64,000 nt of DNA from contig CAZROT010000002.1 in assembly GCA_964601895.1 (NCBI GenBank), forward strand, positions 186,001 through 250,000, read 5' to 3'. Position 1 is the first letter of the stretch. The number at the start of each line of letters is the position of its first letter. Below the pieces are notes generated by a model, which saw nothing but the letters and a program-made list of their open reading frames with translations, did no database searches and was not told where the DNA came from. The translations under genes and the position numbers were made by a program. Source of the DNA: CAZROT01 sp964601895. Its GTDB lineage: Bacteria; Pseudomonadota; Gammaproteobacteria; Enterobacterales; Enterobacteriaceae. Shown one piece after another: positions 1 through 9,112 of this stretch.

Positions 1-326
1 TGCTGGCAGGTTGCACTATTACTGTAGCCCACCGTTTAACCAGGAATCTGCGGCAGCATGTAGAAGCCGCCGATTTATTGGTGGTTGCTGTAGGCAAGCC
101 GGGCATTATTCCGGGTAGCTGGATTAAGCCTGGCGCTGTTGTTATGGATGTCGGTATTAATCGTCTGAAGAATGGCAAGGTTGTCGGCGATGTAGAATTT
201 GATGTTGCTGTTAAGCGCGCAAGTGTGATTACGCCTGTTCCGGGTGGTGTCGGGCCCATGACGGTGGCAACATTGATGCGTAATACATTGCAGGCTTGCG
301 AGAAATATCACGATATCAATCCGTGA
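1..326 (+). CDS. folD: FolD, methylenetetrahydrofolate dehydrogenase/cyclohydrolase, 3' end only
   Basis: Bifunctional cytosolic enzyme that oxidises 5,10-methylene-THF to methenyl-THF with NADP and hydrolyses it to 10-formyl-THF. Only the C-terminal part of about 107 residues is present; the gene enters from the left edge and the frame is open from base 3. The reading begins LAGCTITVAHRLT and continues with AVGKPGIIPG, DVGINRL and the family signature TPVPGGVGPMTVATL, ending with a TGA at 324-326. These match the NADP-binding C-terminal domain of E. coli FolD almost residue for residue. An ATG at 78 is internal, not the start. In E. coli folD is not next to ybfF-seqA, so this junction is a local rearrangement or lineage-specific order. 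Confidence 0.95.
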   Translation, partial: LAGCTITVAHRLTRNLRQHVEAADLLVVAVGKPGIIPGSWIKPGAVVMDVGINRLKNGKVVGDVEFDVAVKRASVITPVPGGVGPMTVATLMRNTLQACEKYHDINP

Positions 327-500
327 CAGGAACGTGCCACACTGCACTGAAACATTCAGTGTCTGCTTTACCCAAAATCCTGTGTTGTTATCAGCGTGCT
401 GTTTATGGTTGCTTATCTGACGAAAAAATTATACCCATTGTCTGATTTATCCTGTCAGTATTGAATGTGTTTGCTTTTGCCAGCATCGCCGGCAGCAGGC

Positions 501-1274
501 TTATGACGCGTGATTTTTTATCAGAAAACGACGAATAACGTTTGAGACTACCAGCGGTTTTTCTGCGTGAACCCAGTGGCTGGCACCGGTAATGACGTGT
601 GCACGTGCCTGTGGAAACTGTCGGGCAATGTCGTCAAAATGCACATCCTGCAGGTAAGGGGAGTCTCCTGCCCGTATAAACAATACAGGATGTTGAAAGG
701 GAGATATTTGTTGCCAGCCCTGGATATTGTCGTATTGATCTATCAACGCGGGCAGATTAAAGCGCCAGGCTCCCTGATGGAACGATTTCAGCAAAAATGC
801 AATCACTTCATTTTGGTTAATAAAAGCACGCATCTGTTGTGCTGCCTCTTGCCTTTGCGTGATTCCAGCCGCTGTTACTGCCTTCAGGGCAGCGAAAATG
901 CTGTCGTGTCGCCGGACCTGGTAAGCTACGGGAGCGATATCAATGATAATTAGTTTATCGATACGAGCAGCGGCAATCGAACTCATCGCCATCGCTACTT
1001 TTCCTCCCATGGAATGGCCAATAATAATGGCTTTTTCTATCTGTAGTTGATCCAGCAGTGTCAGCACATCCCTGGCCATAACAGGGTAGTTCATTTTTTC
1101 ATCATGAAAAGAGAGCCCGTGATTGCGTAGATCAACGCTGACGACAGGATAGTCTGGTTGTAATGCGCGGGCGAGAGTACCGAGGTTATCCATACTGCCA
1201 AACAGGCCATGCAGTAGTATGACTGGTAAATGCTGAGCTTTTGCATCACGTTGTAAACGATAATGTAAATACAT
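501..1274 (-). CDS. ybfF: YbfF-type alpha/beta-hydrolase (acyl-CoA esterase)
   Basis: Cytosolic serine esterase of the alpha/beta-hydrolase fold; E. coli YbfF hydrolyses short acyl esters and acyl-CoAs, with its natural substrate poorly defined. The 257-residue protein has the oxyanion-loop motif LLHGLFGS near residue 21, the nucleophile elbow GHSMGG with Ser88, and a C-terminal His in ASHWVHAEKP. Length matches the E. coli protein (254). It is divergent from seqA, as in E. coli, with about 140 bases between them that must hold both promoters. No signal peptide is seen. Orthology is supported by both sequence and the ybfF-seqA-pgm order. Confidence 0.9.
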   Translation of the reverse strand: MYLHYRLQRDAKAQHLPVILLHGLFGSMDNLGTLARALQPDYPVVSVDLRNHGLSFHDEKMNYPVMARDVLTLLDQLQIEKAIIIGHSMGGKVAMAMSSIAAARIDKLIIIDIAPVAYQVRRHDSIFAALKAVTAAGITQRQEAAQQMRAFINQNEVIAFLLKSFHQGAWRFNLPALIDQYDNIQGWQQISPFQHPVLFIRAGDSPYLQDVHFDDIARQFPQARAHVITGASHWVHAEKPLVVSNVIRRFLIKNHAS

Positions 1275-1418
1275 GGTGAATTCGTCTGATGATAAATATA
1301 AAGGTTAGTGTATCATGGCCGCTGGATATTCTGCTGCCCTGAAAGGTTCAGGCAGCATTAACGTACCTAATTTCTTAAATCAGGTTTTAAGATAAAGGAA
1401 AACCAGTACGGAATGATA

Positions 1419-1928
1419 ATGAAAACGATTGAAGTCGATGAAGATCTCTATCGCTATATCGCCAGCCATACGCAGCATATTGGTGAGAATGCCTCTGATA
1501 TTTTACGACGCATGTTAAGTTTTACTGCCACAAAGCCGCTGCCAGAATGTCTGAACGAGACAGTGAAAGCAGCTACAGATATCCGAGTACAGGCGCTGCA
1601 TGAACTGTTACTTTCTGACAGTTACAAACAGCAGCGTAAGGTAGTCAGCCGCTTTATGTTGATACTTTCTTCGCTGTATGCACTGAATGCGGGTGAATTT
1701 GCGCGCGCAATACGCTCACTACATGGGCGTACAAGGGCTTATTTTGCTGCAGACTTACAGACGCTGCACAGGCATGGCGCACAGACTAAACCGCGGCAGG
1801 TGCCCGGTACTCCCTGGTGGGTGATTACCAATACCAATACAGATCGTAAACGCATGATGGTGCAACATATCATGTACGCCATGCAGTTTCCGGTAGAGTT
1901 AACTGAAAGCGTGTGCGCTACCCTGTAA
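1419..1928 (+). CDS. seqA: SeqA, negative modulator of replication initiation
   Basis: SeqA binds hemimethylated GATC sites after replication, delays re-initiation at oriC and organises newly replicated DNA. The N-terminal multimerisation segment (MKTIEVDEDLYRYIASHT, then ASDILRRML) and the C-terminal DNA-binding region (SLHGRTRAYFAAD, KPRQVPGTPWWVITNTNT) are both intact. The frame is also open from an ATG at 1413, but the MKTIEVD start at 1419 matches known SeqA N-termini and has GGA six bases upstream. The linker is a few residues shorter than in E. coli (about 169 against 181). It is followed after 58 bases by pgm, as in E. coli, and the two are probably cotranscribed. SeqA presence limits the host to groups such as Enterobacterales, Vibrionales and Pasteurellales. 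Confidence 0.95.
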   Translation: MKTIEVDEDLYRYIASHTQHIGENASDILRRMLSFTATKPLPECLNETVKAATDIRVQALHELLLSDSYKQQRKVVSRFMLILSSLYALNAGEFARAIRSLHGRTRAYFAADLQTLHRHGAQTKPRQVPGTPWWVITNTNTDRKRMMVQHIMYAMQFPVELTESVCATL

Positions 1929-1986
1929 AAGAGTTACTCTTTCTGACAGTCAGGCTGTGAATATTCTTCTTACATGAGGAGCCATC

Positions 1987-3642
1987 ATGACCCGCCATTC
2001 TCGTGCTGGGCAGCCTGCCCGGCAAAGCGATCTGATTAATGTTGCTGAGCTGATATCCTGGTATTATGTTCTGCAGCCGGAGAAAGATAATCCAGAGCAT
2101 GCAGTAAAATTTGGCACATCCGGACACCGTGGTAGTGCAGCCCGTCACAGTTTTAATGAAGCGCATATTCTGGCCATTGCGCAGGCGATTGTTGACGTTC
2201 GTTACCAGCAGGGTATTCGTGGTCCCTGTTATGTCGGCAAGGATACGCATGCATTGTCAGAGCCAGCGCTGATATCGGTGCTGGAAGTGCTGACTGCAAA
2301 TGCGGTTAGCGTGATAATACAGGAAAATAATGGCTTTACCCCCACCCCCGTGATTTCCCATGCCATTATCTGCCATAACCGTAAGGGAAAAGCACAGGCA
2401 GATGGTATCATCATCACTCCGTCTCATAATCCCCCAGAAGACGGTGGCATTAAATATAATTCGCCTGATGGAGGTCCTGCAGGTACCCGGCTGACCGCAA
2501 TGATTGAAAAACGTGCCAACCAACTGATAAGCGAGGGATTGCAGGGAGTGAAGCGTCAGTCACTCGATAAAGCATGGCACGGCAATCATCTGCATGAACA
2601 GGATTTGCTGTTGCCTTATGTCGAGGCGTTAACCCAGGTTGTTGATATGGATGCCATTGCACGCGTACCTCTTGCTCTCGGTGTCGACCCTCTGGGTGGA
2701 TCTGGTATTGCTTACTGGCAACGTATCGCCGAACATTACCGGCTGAATCTGACGCTGGTGAACGATGAGCTGGATCAGACATTCCGCTTCATGCATCTGG
2801 ACGAGGATGGTGTGATTCGTATGGACTGTTCTTCTGAGTACGCGATGGCAGGATTGCTGTCGTTACGCAATAAGTTTGATCTGGCTTTTGCCAATGATCC
2901 TGATTATGACCGCCATGGCATTGTGACTCCACAGGGGTTAATGAATCCCAATCATTACCTCGCTGTCGCGATAAACTATCTGTTTCGTCACCGGCCGCAG
3001 TGGCGCAGTGAGGTGGCAGTGGGTAAAACGCTGGTATCCAGTGCCATGATAGATAGGGTTGTCGCTTCTCTTGGTCGCAATCTCGTGGAGATGCCGGTGG
3101 GATTTAAGTGGTTTGTCAATGGCTTGTCTGATGGCAGCCTGGGTTTTGCCGGCGAAGAAAGTGCCGGGGCTGTGTTTCTGTGTTTTGATGGTACCAGCTG
3201 GTCTACTGACAAGGACGGTATCATTCTGTGTCTGCTGGCAGCAGAGATAATGGCAGTGACCGGTGAAAATCCACAACATCATTACGATGCCCTGACGCAG
3301 CGCTTTGGTTCACCCAGTTATCGCCGTCTTCAGGCAGAAGCCACGCAAGCACAGAAGCATATTCTGGCGCAATTGTCACCCGAAACCATGAAAGCCAGTT
3401 CACTGGCAGGCGATGCTATTACCGCATGTTTAACGACAGCATCGGGCAATGGTGAAGCTATTGGTGGTGTGAAAGTTATTACGAAGAACGGCTGGTTTGC
3501 TGCCCGACCTTCTGGCACTGAAGCGGCTTATAAAATTTACTGTGAAAGTTTTCTTGGTGATGAGCATCGTGAACACATCGAGCATGAAGCGATTGTCATG
3601 GTTAATGCCGCACTAAACGCTGCTGAGAACAACAGTATTTGA
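1987..3642 (+). CDS. pgm: Phosphoglucomutase, alpha-D-glucose specific
   Basis: Interconverts glucose-1-phosphate and glucose-6-phosphate in the cytosol, feeding UDP-glucose, glycogen and envelope polysaccharide synthesis. The 551-residue protein has the substrate-entry motif KFGTSGHRG near residue 41, the phosphoserine loop TPSHNPPEDGG with Ser146, the Mg-binding DPDYDRHG loop, the sugar-binding GEESAGA and the C-terminal phosphate-binding RPSGTE. Length equals the E. coli enzyme (546) within a few residues. AGGAG sits seven bases before the ATG. It lies directly behind seqA in the same orientation, the usual enterobacterial arrangement. Nothing unusual was seen. Confidence 0.96.
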   Translation: MTRHSRAGQPARQSDLINVAELISWYYVLQPEKDNPEHAVKFGTSGHRGSAARHSFNEAHILAIAQAIVDVRYQQGIRGPCYVGKDTHALSEPALISVLEVLTANAVSVIIQENNGFTPTPVISHAIICHNRKGKAQADGIIITPSHNPPEDGGIKYNSPDGGPAGTRLTAMIEKRANQLISEGLQGVKRQSLDKAWHGNHLHEQDLLLPYVEALTQVVDMDAIARVPLALGVDPLGGSGIAYWQRIAEHYRLNLTLVNDELDQTFRFMHLDEDGVIRMDCSSEYAMAGLLSLRNKFDLAFANDPDYDRHGIVTPQGLMNPNHYLAVAINYLFRHRPQWRSEVAVGKTLVSSAMIDRVVASLGRNLVEMPVGFKWFVNGLSDGSLGFAGEESAGAVFLCFDGTSWSTDKDGIILCLLAAEIMAVTGENPQHHYDALTQRFGSPSYRRLQAEATQAQKHILAQLSPETMKASSLAGDAITACLTTASGNGEAIGGVKVITKNGWFAARPSGTEAAYKIYCESFLGDEHREHIEHEAIVMVNAALNAAENNSI

Positions 3643-3887
3643 GTCGTTGTCTTAAGGCTAACAGTGCACCATCTTATGATGTATGACGCACCGTTTTCAG
3701 TACCATAAACCCCATATCAGGATGGTTATTCTGTTTACTGAAACTTACCCCGGTACGTTTTATGTGAATTGCTTTAATTATTTTTTGCTACAGTCGTCTT
3801 TATTTATGCCTTCCGGTTAAGCATGACTGCTATGAATATCCCCTTTCACGTTGCTTACCAATATCGCCTGAAGTGTGTGAGTTCACG

Positions 3888-4850
3888 ATGAATAAAAAAA
3901 ATAGTTGCTACCCGCTGGTTATCATTCTGCTGCCTGTTTTTGCTGGCGGCGCAGAGTCCGTGACTGCGTTTTCGGAAAAGGAAAAAGCAGGTTACCGCTA
4001 TCATCATGATGGTCTGGCCGTGAGCCTGTCTCTGGGTGCCCTCTGGGGTAAGGCACAAGAGCTGGTATGGGTGGATGATTATAAGTTAAGTCAGTTAATC
4101 TGGACAATAAAACAGGCTAAAATTATCAGAGCAGAAATTAATCATGATGCCTCTCGCTGGCTCAGTGTTAATCTCAGAGGCTGGACCACGCTCAATGGTG
4201 GTAAAGGGAAGATGGAAGATTATGACTGGATGGACTGGACCAGTGCCGACTGGACACACTGGTCATATCATGATGATACTCCATTAAATTATGCCAATGA
4301 ATGGGACATCAGTCTGCGTGGCTGGCTGCTGGAGCAGCAGCATGAGCATTATCGCGCCGGCGTGCTGGTGGGTTATCAACAGCATCAGTCCAGCTGGACT
4401 GCGTATGGAGGCAGTTATAATTACCTCAGAGGTAAAGATATTGGTCATTTTCCTGCCGGTGAGGCAATGGCTGGCTATACACAACAGTATGGTACGCCTT
4501 ATGTGGGCCTTGTGGGCTACTATGCTGTCGGTAATGTTGAATTTAATGCGATAGTTAAATTCAGTAACTGGGTGCGTGCCGAAGATTATGATGAGCATTA
4601 CTCGCGCAGGATAAGTCTTTATAATATGACTGATAATGCCAGCTTTTATTCTCTGTCAGGTCATGCGGGCTATTATATAACGGCAAATACCATGCTGGTG
4701 TTTGATGTTACTTACACAAAGTATAACGGCCGTGGTGCTGATAAGACTAAAACGAGTTATGGCAACGAAGCTTCACTCTATTATGAAAATTGTGCCAGAA
4801 TGAGCAATCAGAATTACACCCTGTCCATGGGAATGAGTTATTTGCTTTAA
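3888..4850 (+). CDS. Omptin family outer-membrane aspartyl protease (OmpT/Pla/PgtE-like)
   Basis: Omptins are ten-stranded outer-membrane beta-barrels that cleave substrates such as antimicrobial peptides and plasminogen, usually at basic residues. This 320-residue protein has a signal peptide (MNKKNSCYPLVIILLPVFAGG) and full-length omptin homology. Conserved stretches include LSLGALWGKAQELV, RGWTTLNGGKG, LNYANEWDISLRGWLL and a C-terminal aromatic strand. The catalytic Asp pair corresponding to OmpT D83/D85 is D111/D113 in EDYDWMD, and the D210-H212 dyad is D235/H237 in DYDEHY, so it should be active. The start at 3888 is chosen because MNKKN begins the signal peptide; the frame opens earlier at 3873. 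A degenerate paralogue follows in tandem. I see no convincing PhoP box upstream. Which omptin subtype it is cannot be told by eye. Confidence 0.93.
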   Translation: MNKKNSCYPLVIILLPVFAGGAESVTAFSEKEKAGYRYHHDGLAVSLSLGALWGKAQELVWVDDYKLSQLIWTIKQAKIIRAEINHDASRWLSVNLRGWTTLNGGKGKMEDYDWMDWTSADWTHWSYHDDTPLNYANEWDISLRGWLLEQQHEHYRAGVLVGYQQHQSSWTAYGGSYNYLRGKDIGHFPAGEAMAGYTQQYGTPYVGLVGYYAVGNVEFNAIVKFSNWVRAEDYDEHYSRRISLYNMTDNASFYSLSGHAGYYITANTMLVFDVTYTKYNGRGADKTKTSYGNEASLYYENCARMSNQNYTLSMGMSYLL

Positions 4851-5110
4851 CCAGCTTAGAATAGGTATTCATTGCCATTATCGATAATATTTCTTCTGAC
4901 CATCAATAAGTTATTTTTATAAAGCGCTTATGAATGCGACAGGAGTCTGGTTATCATATAGAATACTAATAGATAATCTTTTCACGTGGGTTACAGGTTA
5001 ATAATATAGTATCAATTATCCGGGTGACTGCACTGATGTCAGCCTGTATATTGACTCAGGTTACCATTAACCCTTATCCGTCTTTTGGCCAGCCAATTTC
5101 AGGGAGGCTT

Positions 5111-5935
5111 ATGTTAAAAATGAATAAAAAAAACCTCCTGTTGGTACTGGCTCTATTGCTTTCATCAGTGGTTAATAGTTATGCAACGCAGCTGGCTGCA
5201 TTGCCAGAAAAAGCAAAAAAGCATTATGGTTATTATCATCATGATTTGATGTTATCGCTGTTTCCAGAGGAAGCCTGGAACGAAAAAATAGCATCCTATG
5301 AATGGGCACGAAAAACCAACCAGCACGACTGGAGACAGACGGGCAGTAGTGAAAACGACTGGTACCTGCATGAAGATGCGTTACCCAATGATATTGATAC
5401 ATCACAGGTCAATTTACGTAGCTGGTTGTTGTACCAAAAGAATTACCGTGCAGGGATACAGATAGGCTATCAACAGAATCCTGCCCTTGCGACTGCGCGC
5501 AGAGGCAGTGATTGCAGTTACGAGAATGAAAATCCAGGGTTTTCTGCAGATGCTTATCAACAACAGTACCACAATCCCTACATCGGGTTTGTGGCTTCTT
5601 ATGTGAGGGATGATTTAGAGTTAAATGGTGTGCTGAAATTCAGCGACTGGGTCAAAGCCAGGGATTATAATAATCGGGATTCTCTGGAGAAAATCAGTTT
5701 CTATGGTAGCAGTGGTGATGCACGCTTTTATTCCGTATCCGGTAATGCAGGGTATTATCTGACCAATGTCACCAAAGTAGTTGTTGATCTTGCGTATGCA
5801 AAATATGACACCAGGCATACTGGTGTTTCTGCCCGATATTACGGCCCTGAAAGAATACTTGCCTTTTGTGAAACCTGTGCAGGAACGAAAAGCGAAGATT
5901 ACATCGCATCCATCGGACTTAATTATCTGTTTTAA
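5111..5935 (+). CDS. Degenerate omptin paralogue, predicted catalytically inactive
   Basis: A second omptin-family protein of 274 residues with a signal peptide starting MLKMNKKNLLLVLALLL, sharing many barrel segments with its upstream neighbour (RSWLLYQKNYRAGIQIGYQQ, SVSGNAGYY, SIGLNYLF). It is about 46 residues shorter, and the gap falls in the N-terminal region that holds the first strands and the GWTTL segment. The first catalytic pair reads QHDW where the neighbour has DYDW, so one Asp is lost. The DEH dyad motif is replaced by NNR. It therefore probably has no omptin protease activity but may still fold as a small barrel. The start at 5111 has AGGGAGG nine bases upstream; the frame is open from 5024. 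A tandem duplication followed by loss of function explains it best. Confidence 0.8.
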   Translation: MLKMNKKNLLLVLALLLSSVVNSYATQLAALPEKAKKHYGYYHHDLMLSLFPEEAWNEKIASYEWARKTNQHDWRQTGSSENDWYLHEDALPNDIDTSQVNLRSWLLYQKNYRAGIQIGYQQNPALATARRGSDCSYENENPGFSADAYQQQYHNPYIGFVASYVRDDLELNGVLKFSDWVKARDYNNRDSLEKISFYGSSGDARFYSVSGNAGYYLTNVTKVVVDLAYAKYDTRHTGVSARYYGPERILAFCETCAGTKSEDYIASIGLNYLF

Positions 5936-6058
5936 TTATTTTATCTGACAGCCACGTTATTTTCATCATAGTGCAATGGTTATGCATGCTGCTGTGATGC
6001 TGCGCTTCGTGATAGCGGATTACAGTCATTATGCCCTGTTATTCTCACAAGCCTTTTC

Positions 6059-7591
6059 TTATCTGAATGTTTTATCCTCATGAGATTTCAGGCGTAATGC
6101 TGTTAGCGCCCATATCAGGCTAATCATCCACAGCGGCCATGAGCCAAACCGTGCATAGGGTGTCATGCCTGTTGTCGGCGCAATAGTGATATCAAGAACA
6201 CCGCGGGTAAATTGCGGAAGTATGGTAAGAATTTCACCCGCCGGGCCTATGGCAGCAGTGACACCATTGTTAGTACTGCGCAACAAAGGGCGCCCCAGCT
6301 CAAGTGCGCGCATGCGACTCATCTGAAAATGTTGCCATGGGCCAATAGAATTGCCGAACCATGCGTCATTGGAAACAGTCAGCAGAAAATCTGTCTCTGG
6401 CTTGAAATTATCCCGTACCTGCTGACTGAGTATGATTTCATAGCAAATCGCAGTGGTAAAATTCAGCCCCGCGACCTTCAGTGGGGGCTGTGTGTAATCA
6501 CCACGGCTAAAAGATGACATGGGCAGATTGAAGAAAGGCGCCAGCGGGCGGAGTAAATTTTCCAGAGGAACGAATTCTCCGAAAGGAACCAGGTGATGTT
6601 TGCGGTAGCGGTTTGTCGTCAGATAATCATAAGGCTGTTGATTGCCTGCTACGATGACGGCATTAAAAAAATGTGTGTCACCCAAAGATTGCTGTGCATC
6701 AATGATGCCAGTGATGAGATGACTGTTTTGGGTATTCACCAGTGAGGACATCCTGGAGAGAAAATCATATTGTTGCGTTTCCTCATCAGGGATAGCGGAT
6801 TCTGGCCAGATGATAATTGCTGCTTTGCCCAGATAGCGGGCTGTTTCATCCAGATAGGTTTCCAGTGTAGTTGCCAGTGTATAAGGATCCCATTTTACTG
6901 ACTGTGCTATGTTTCCCTGGACCATGGCAATATTTAGTGCTTTTTCTGGTACCGGTGTGAACCAGTGTATCTGACGTAAAGGCAGGAGCAGCAGAAACAG
7001 GGCACAGGCCAGTATTGCCGGCTTGATGCGTTGTGTATGCAGCGTCCTGGTCAGCAGGCTGGCAATGAGGACTAAAATAAAGCTGATGCCATCAACGCCT
7101 AAAAGTGGCGCGATGCCACGCAGCGGCCCGTCTATCTGACTGTAGCCGAACTGTAACCAGGGAAATCCGGTTAATACAAAACCGCGTAAAAATTCGGTAC
7201 AATGCCATAAAACCGGTGCTGTAAAGATAAAACGCCATTGTGCCGGCCGAGGGCACAGATATCTCAGCAGTGCGGAAAATAGCCCCGGCCAGAGCGACAG
7301 CCAGGCCGTCAGCAACAAAACTAAAAAAATATTCACACCAGCGGGCATACCACCAAATTCAGCAATACAGATATAAACCCAGTTTACCCCAGTGCCGAAC
7401 AACCCGAGACCCCAGCAAAAACCGCTGAAGGCTGCCTGCCTGACAGACGTGTTTACTGTCAGCGCGGTCAGGCCGGTTAAGGACAGCAATGCCAGAGGCC
7501 AGATATCAAAGGGAGAAAACGCCAGGGTTCCGCAGGCACCTGCAATTAACGCGAGCAGGTAGCGAATCCAGGGTCGTTTATGTATTTGCAT
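6059..7591 (-). CDS. lnt: Apolipoprotein N-acyltransferase Lnt
   Basis: Inner-membrane enzyme that transfers the third acyl chain from phospholipid to the N-terminal cysteine of lipoproteins, allowing Lol-dependent transport to the outer membrane. The 510-residue protein has N-terminal membrane segments followed by a periplasmic nitrilase domain. The catalytic triad is visible as Glu in IIWPESAIPDEE, Lys in RKHHLVPFGEF and Cys in TTAICYEII. Length matches E. coli (512). It ends the minus-strand group ybeY-ybeX-lnt, six bases after ybeX, so the three are almost certainly one transcript. Confidence 0.96.
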   Translation of the reverse strand: MQIHKRPWIRYLLALIAGACGTLAFSPFDIWPLALLSLTGLTALTVNTSVRQAAFSGFCWGLGLFGTGVNWVYICIAEFGGMPAGVNIFLVLLLTAWLSLWPGLFSALLRYLCPRPAQWRFIFTAPVLWHCTEFLRGFVLTGFPWLQFGYSQIDGPLRGIAPLLGVDGISFILVLIASLLTRTLHTQRIKPAILACALFLLLLPLRQIHWFTPVPEKALNIAMVQGNIAQSVKWDPYTLATTLETYLDETARYLGKAAIIIWPESAIPDEETQQYDFLSRMSSLVNTQNSHLITGIIDAQQSLGDTHFFNAVIVAGNQQPYDYLTTNRYRKHHLVPFGEFVPLENLLRPLAPFFNLPMSSFSRGDYTQPPLKVAGLNFTTAICYEIILSQQVRDNFKPETDFLLTVSNDAWFGNSIGPWQHFQMSRMRALELGRPLLRSTNNGVTAAIGPAGEILTILPQFTRGVLDITIAPTTGMTPYARFGSWPLWMISLIWALTALRLKSHEDKTFR

Positions 7592-7597
7592 GTGAAT

Positions 7598-8473
7598 TTA
7601 TTTTTCCAGTACAGGTTGAGGAGCACCGTCCGGAATTTTAACCTGAACATGGAGGATACGCCGACTGTCCGCCATGATGATTTTAAAGGTATAGCCTTCA
7701 ATTTCAATGGATTCACCACGCGCAGGCAGATGGCCAAAAGCCTGCATTACAAGGCCTCCTACGGTATCGACTTCATTATCAGTAAAATGTGTACCAAATA
7801 TCTGATTAAAATTGGTAATTTCTGTGAGCGCATGCACGCTGTACGTATGAGGATTTAACTGGCGAATATCATGATTCTCTGTGTCGTCATATTCGTCTTC
7901 AATTTCACCCACTATCAGTTCCAGAATATCTTCAATGGTCACAAGGCCGGACACACCACCAAATTCATCAATGACAATCGCCATGTGATAACGCTGAGAA
8001 CGAAATTCGTTCAGCATACGATCAACACGCTTGCTTTCAGGGACGACAACTGCAGTACGCAGGACGTTATCAACACTGAAGGCAGCTTTTCCGGTACGCA
8101 TAAATGGCAGTAAATCTTTTGCCATCAAAATACCTTCGATATGATCTTTATTTTCACTGAAAACGGGAAAACGTGAATGAGCAGATTCAATAATAACATC
8201 CAGACATTCATCCAGAGTCTGATTACGCTGTAATGTGACCATCTGAGAAACGGGGATCATGATGTCGCGTACGCGCTGCTCAGAAATATCCATTACGCCT
8301 TCCAGCATATTACGCGTATCGGGGTCGATTAAATCCTTTTGCTCAGAGTCGCGTATCAGCTCGACCAGGTCATCACGATTTTTAGGCTCTCCATGAAACA
8401 GCTGATGGATGAGGGTAAAGAACCCTTTTCTGGGGCTGGAACTGTCATTATTTTGTGAATGATCGTCGTTCAT
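7598..8473 (-). CDS. ybeX: YbeX/CorC, CBS-domain protein
   Basis: Cytosolic protein of the CorC/HlyC family, linked to Mg/Co efflux and ribosome function in enterobacteria. The 291-residue sequence has an acidic, Ser-rich N-terminus, two CBS domains (VRDIMIPVSQM and AFSVDNVLRTAVVVPESK regions) and a C-terminal transporter-associated domain beginning about residue 205 (HTYSVHALTEI to RILHVQVKI). Length matches E. coli YbeX (292). It sits between ybeY and lnt as in E. coli. Its biochemical role in this organism cannot be read from sequence. Confidence 0.94.
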   Translation of the reverse strand: MNDDHSQNNDSSSPRKGFFTLIHQLFHGEPKNRDDLVELIRDSEQKDLIDPDTRNMLEGVMDISEQRVRDIMIPVSQMVTLQRNQTLDECLDVIIESAHSRFPVFSENKDHIEGILMAKDLLPFMRTGKAAFSVDNVLRTAVVVPESKRVDRMLNEFRSQRYHMAIVIDEFGGVSGLVTIEDILELIVGEIEDEYDDTENHDIRQLNPHTYSVHALTEITNFNQIFGTHFTDNEVDTVGGLVMQAFGHLPARGESIEIEGYTFKIIMADSRRILHVQVKIPDGAPQPVLEK

Positions 8474-8512
8474 GCAATTTTAATTGGCCTGAATCAGGTT
8501 AGAAATCGTCAG

Positions 8513-8986
8513 TCAGTGAGGTACATCGGTAGTAATATAAGGATCAGGATAACCTAAAGTTTGCATTATCTCTGTTTCCAGAGATTCCATTTTTTCAGCA
8601 TCCTCGTCCATAATGTGATCAAACCCCAACAGGTGCAGGCTACCGTGTATAACCATATGTGCCCAGTGGGCGTGAGTTGTTTTGTTTTGTTCAGCCGCTT
8701 CCCGTTCAACCTGTTGCCTGCAAATGACTAAATCTCCTAACAGAGGAATATCGATGGCCGCAGGGCATTCAAAAGGAAAGGATAATACGTTGGTAGCCTG
8801 ATTTTTTCCACGATAGCGGAAATTCAGTTCACGACTTTCAGTATCATCAACAAGACGAATAGTGATTTCGGATTTTTTTTGAAATCGTGATAACACAGCT
8901 TCCAGCCAGCGCTGAAAATCAGCTTCTGTAGGAAGGCCGGAGCGATATTTACAGGCAATCTGTAGATCGAGAATACTGTGATTCAT
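8513..8986 (-). CDS. ybeY: YbeY endoribonuclease
   Basis: Zn-dependent single-strand endoribonuclease needed for 16S rRNA 3' maturation and 70S quality control. The 157-residue protein carries the metal-binding signature HGSLHLLGFDH followed by the DAEKMESLE stretch, and the conserved RGKNQATNVLSFPFE. Length matches the E. coli protein. It heads the group with ybeX and lnt. Its usual upstream partner ybeZ, a PhoH-like ATPase, is absent: only about 126 bases separate ybeY from miaB. Confidence 0.95.
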   Translation of the reverse strand: MNHSILDLQIACKYRSGLPTEADFQRWLEAVLSRFQKKSEITIRLVDDTESRELNFRYRGKNQATNVLSFPFECPAAIDIPLLGDLVICRQQVEREAAEQNKTTHAHWAHMVIHGSLHLLGFDHIMDEDAEKMESLETEIMQTLGYPDPYITTDVPH

Positions 8987-9112
8987 AGTCTGTCAGACAT
9001 GGTCATTATAAATGGAGATCCTTGTTCATTGTTCTGCTCTGAAGCCTGTTATTAAACTGCAGTAGTGTAAGTGTGATTTAGTTTTACCGGTTTTTGCGAT
9101 AGTAACATATAT

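Noticed and set aside
567..953. 128-codon plus-strand ORF opposite ybfF
   Set aside because: Fully antisense to a clear orthologue of YbfF, with no domain signal.
3700..3887. Possible PhoP box upstream of the active omptin
   Set aside because: TGTTTACTGAAACTTAC has only one good half-site; the second half matches three of six positions, too weak to report.
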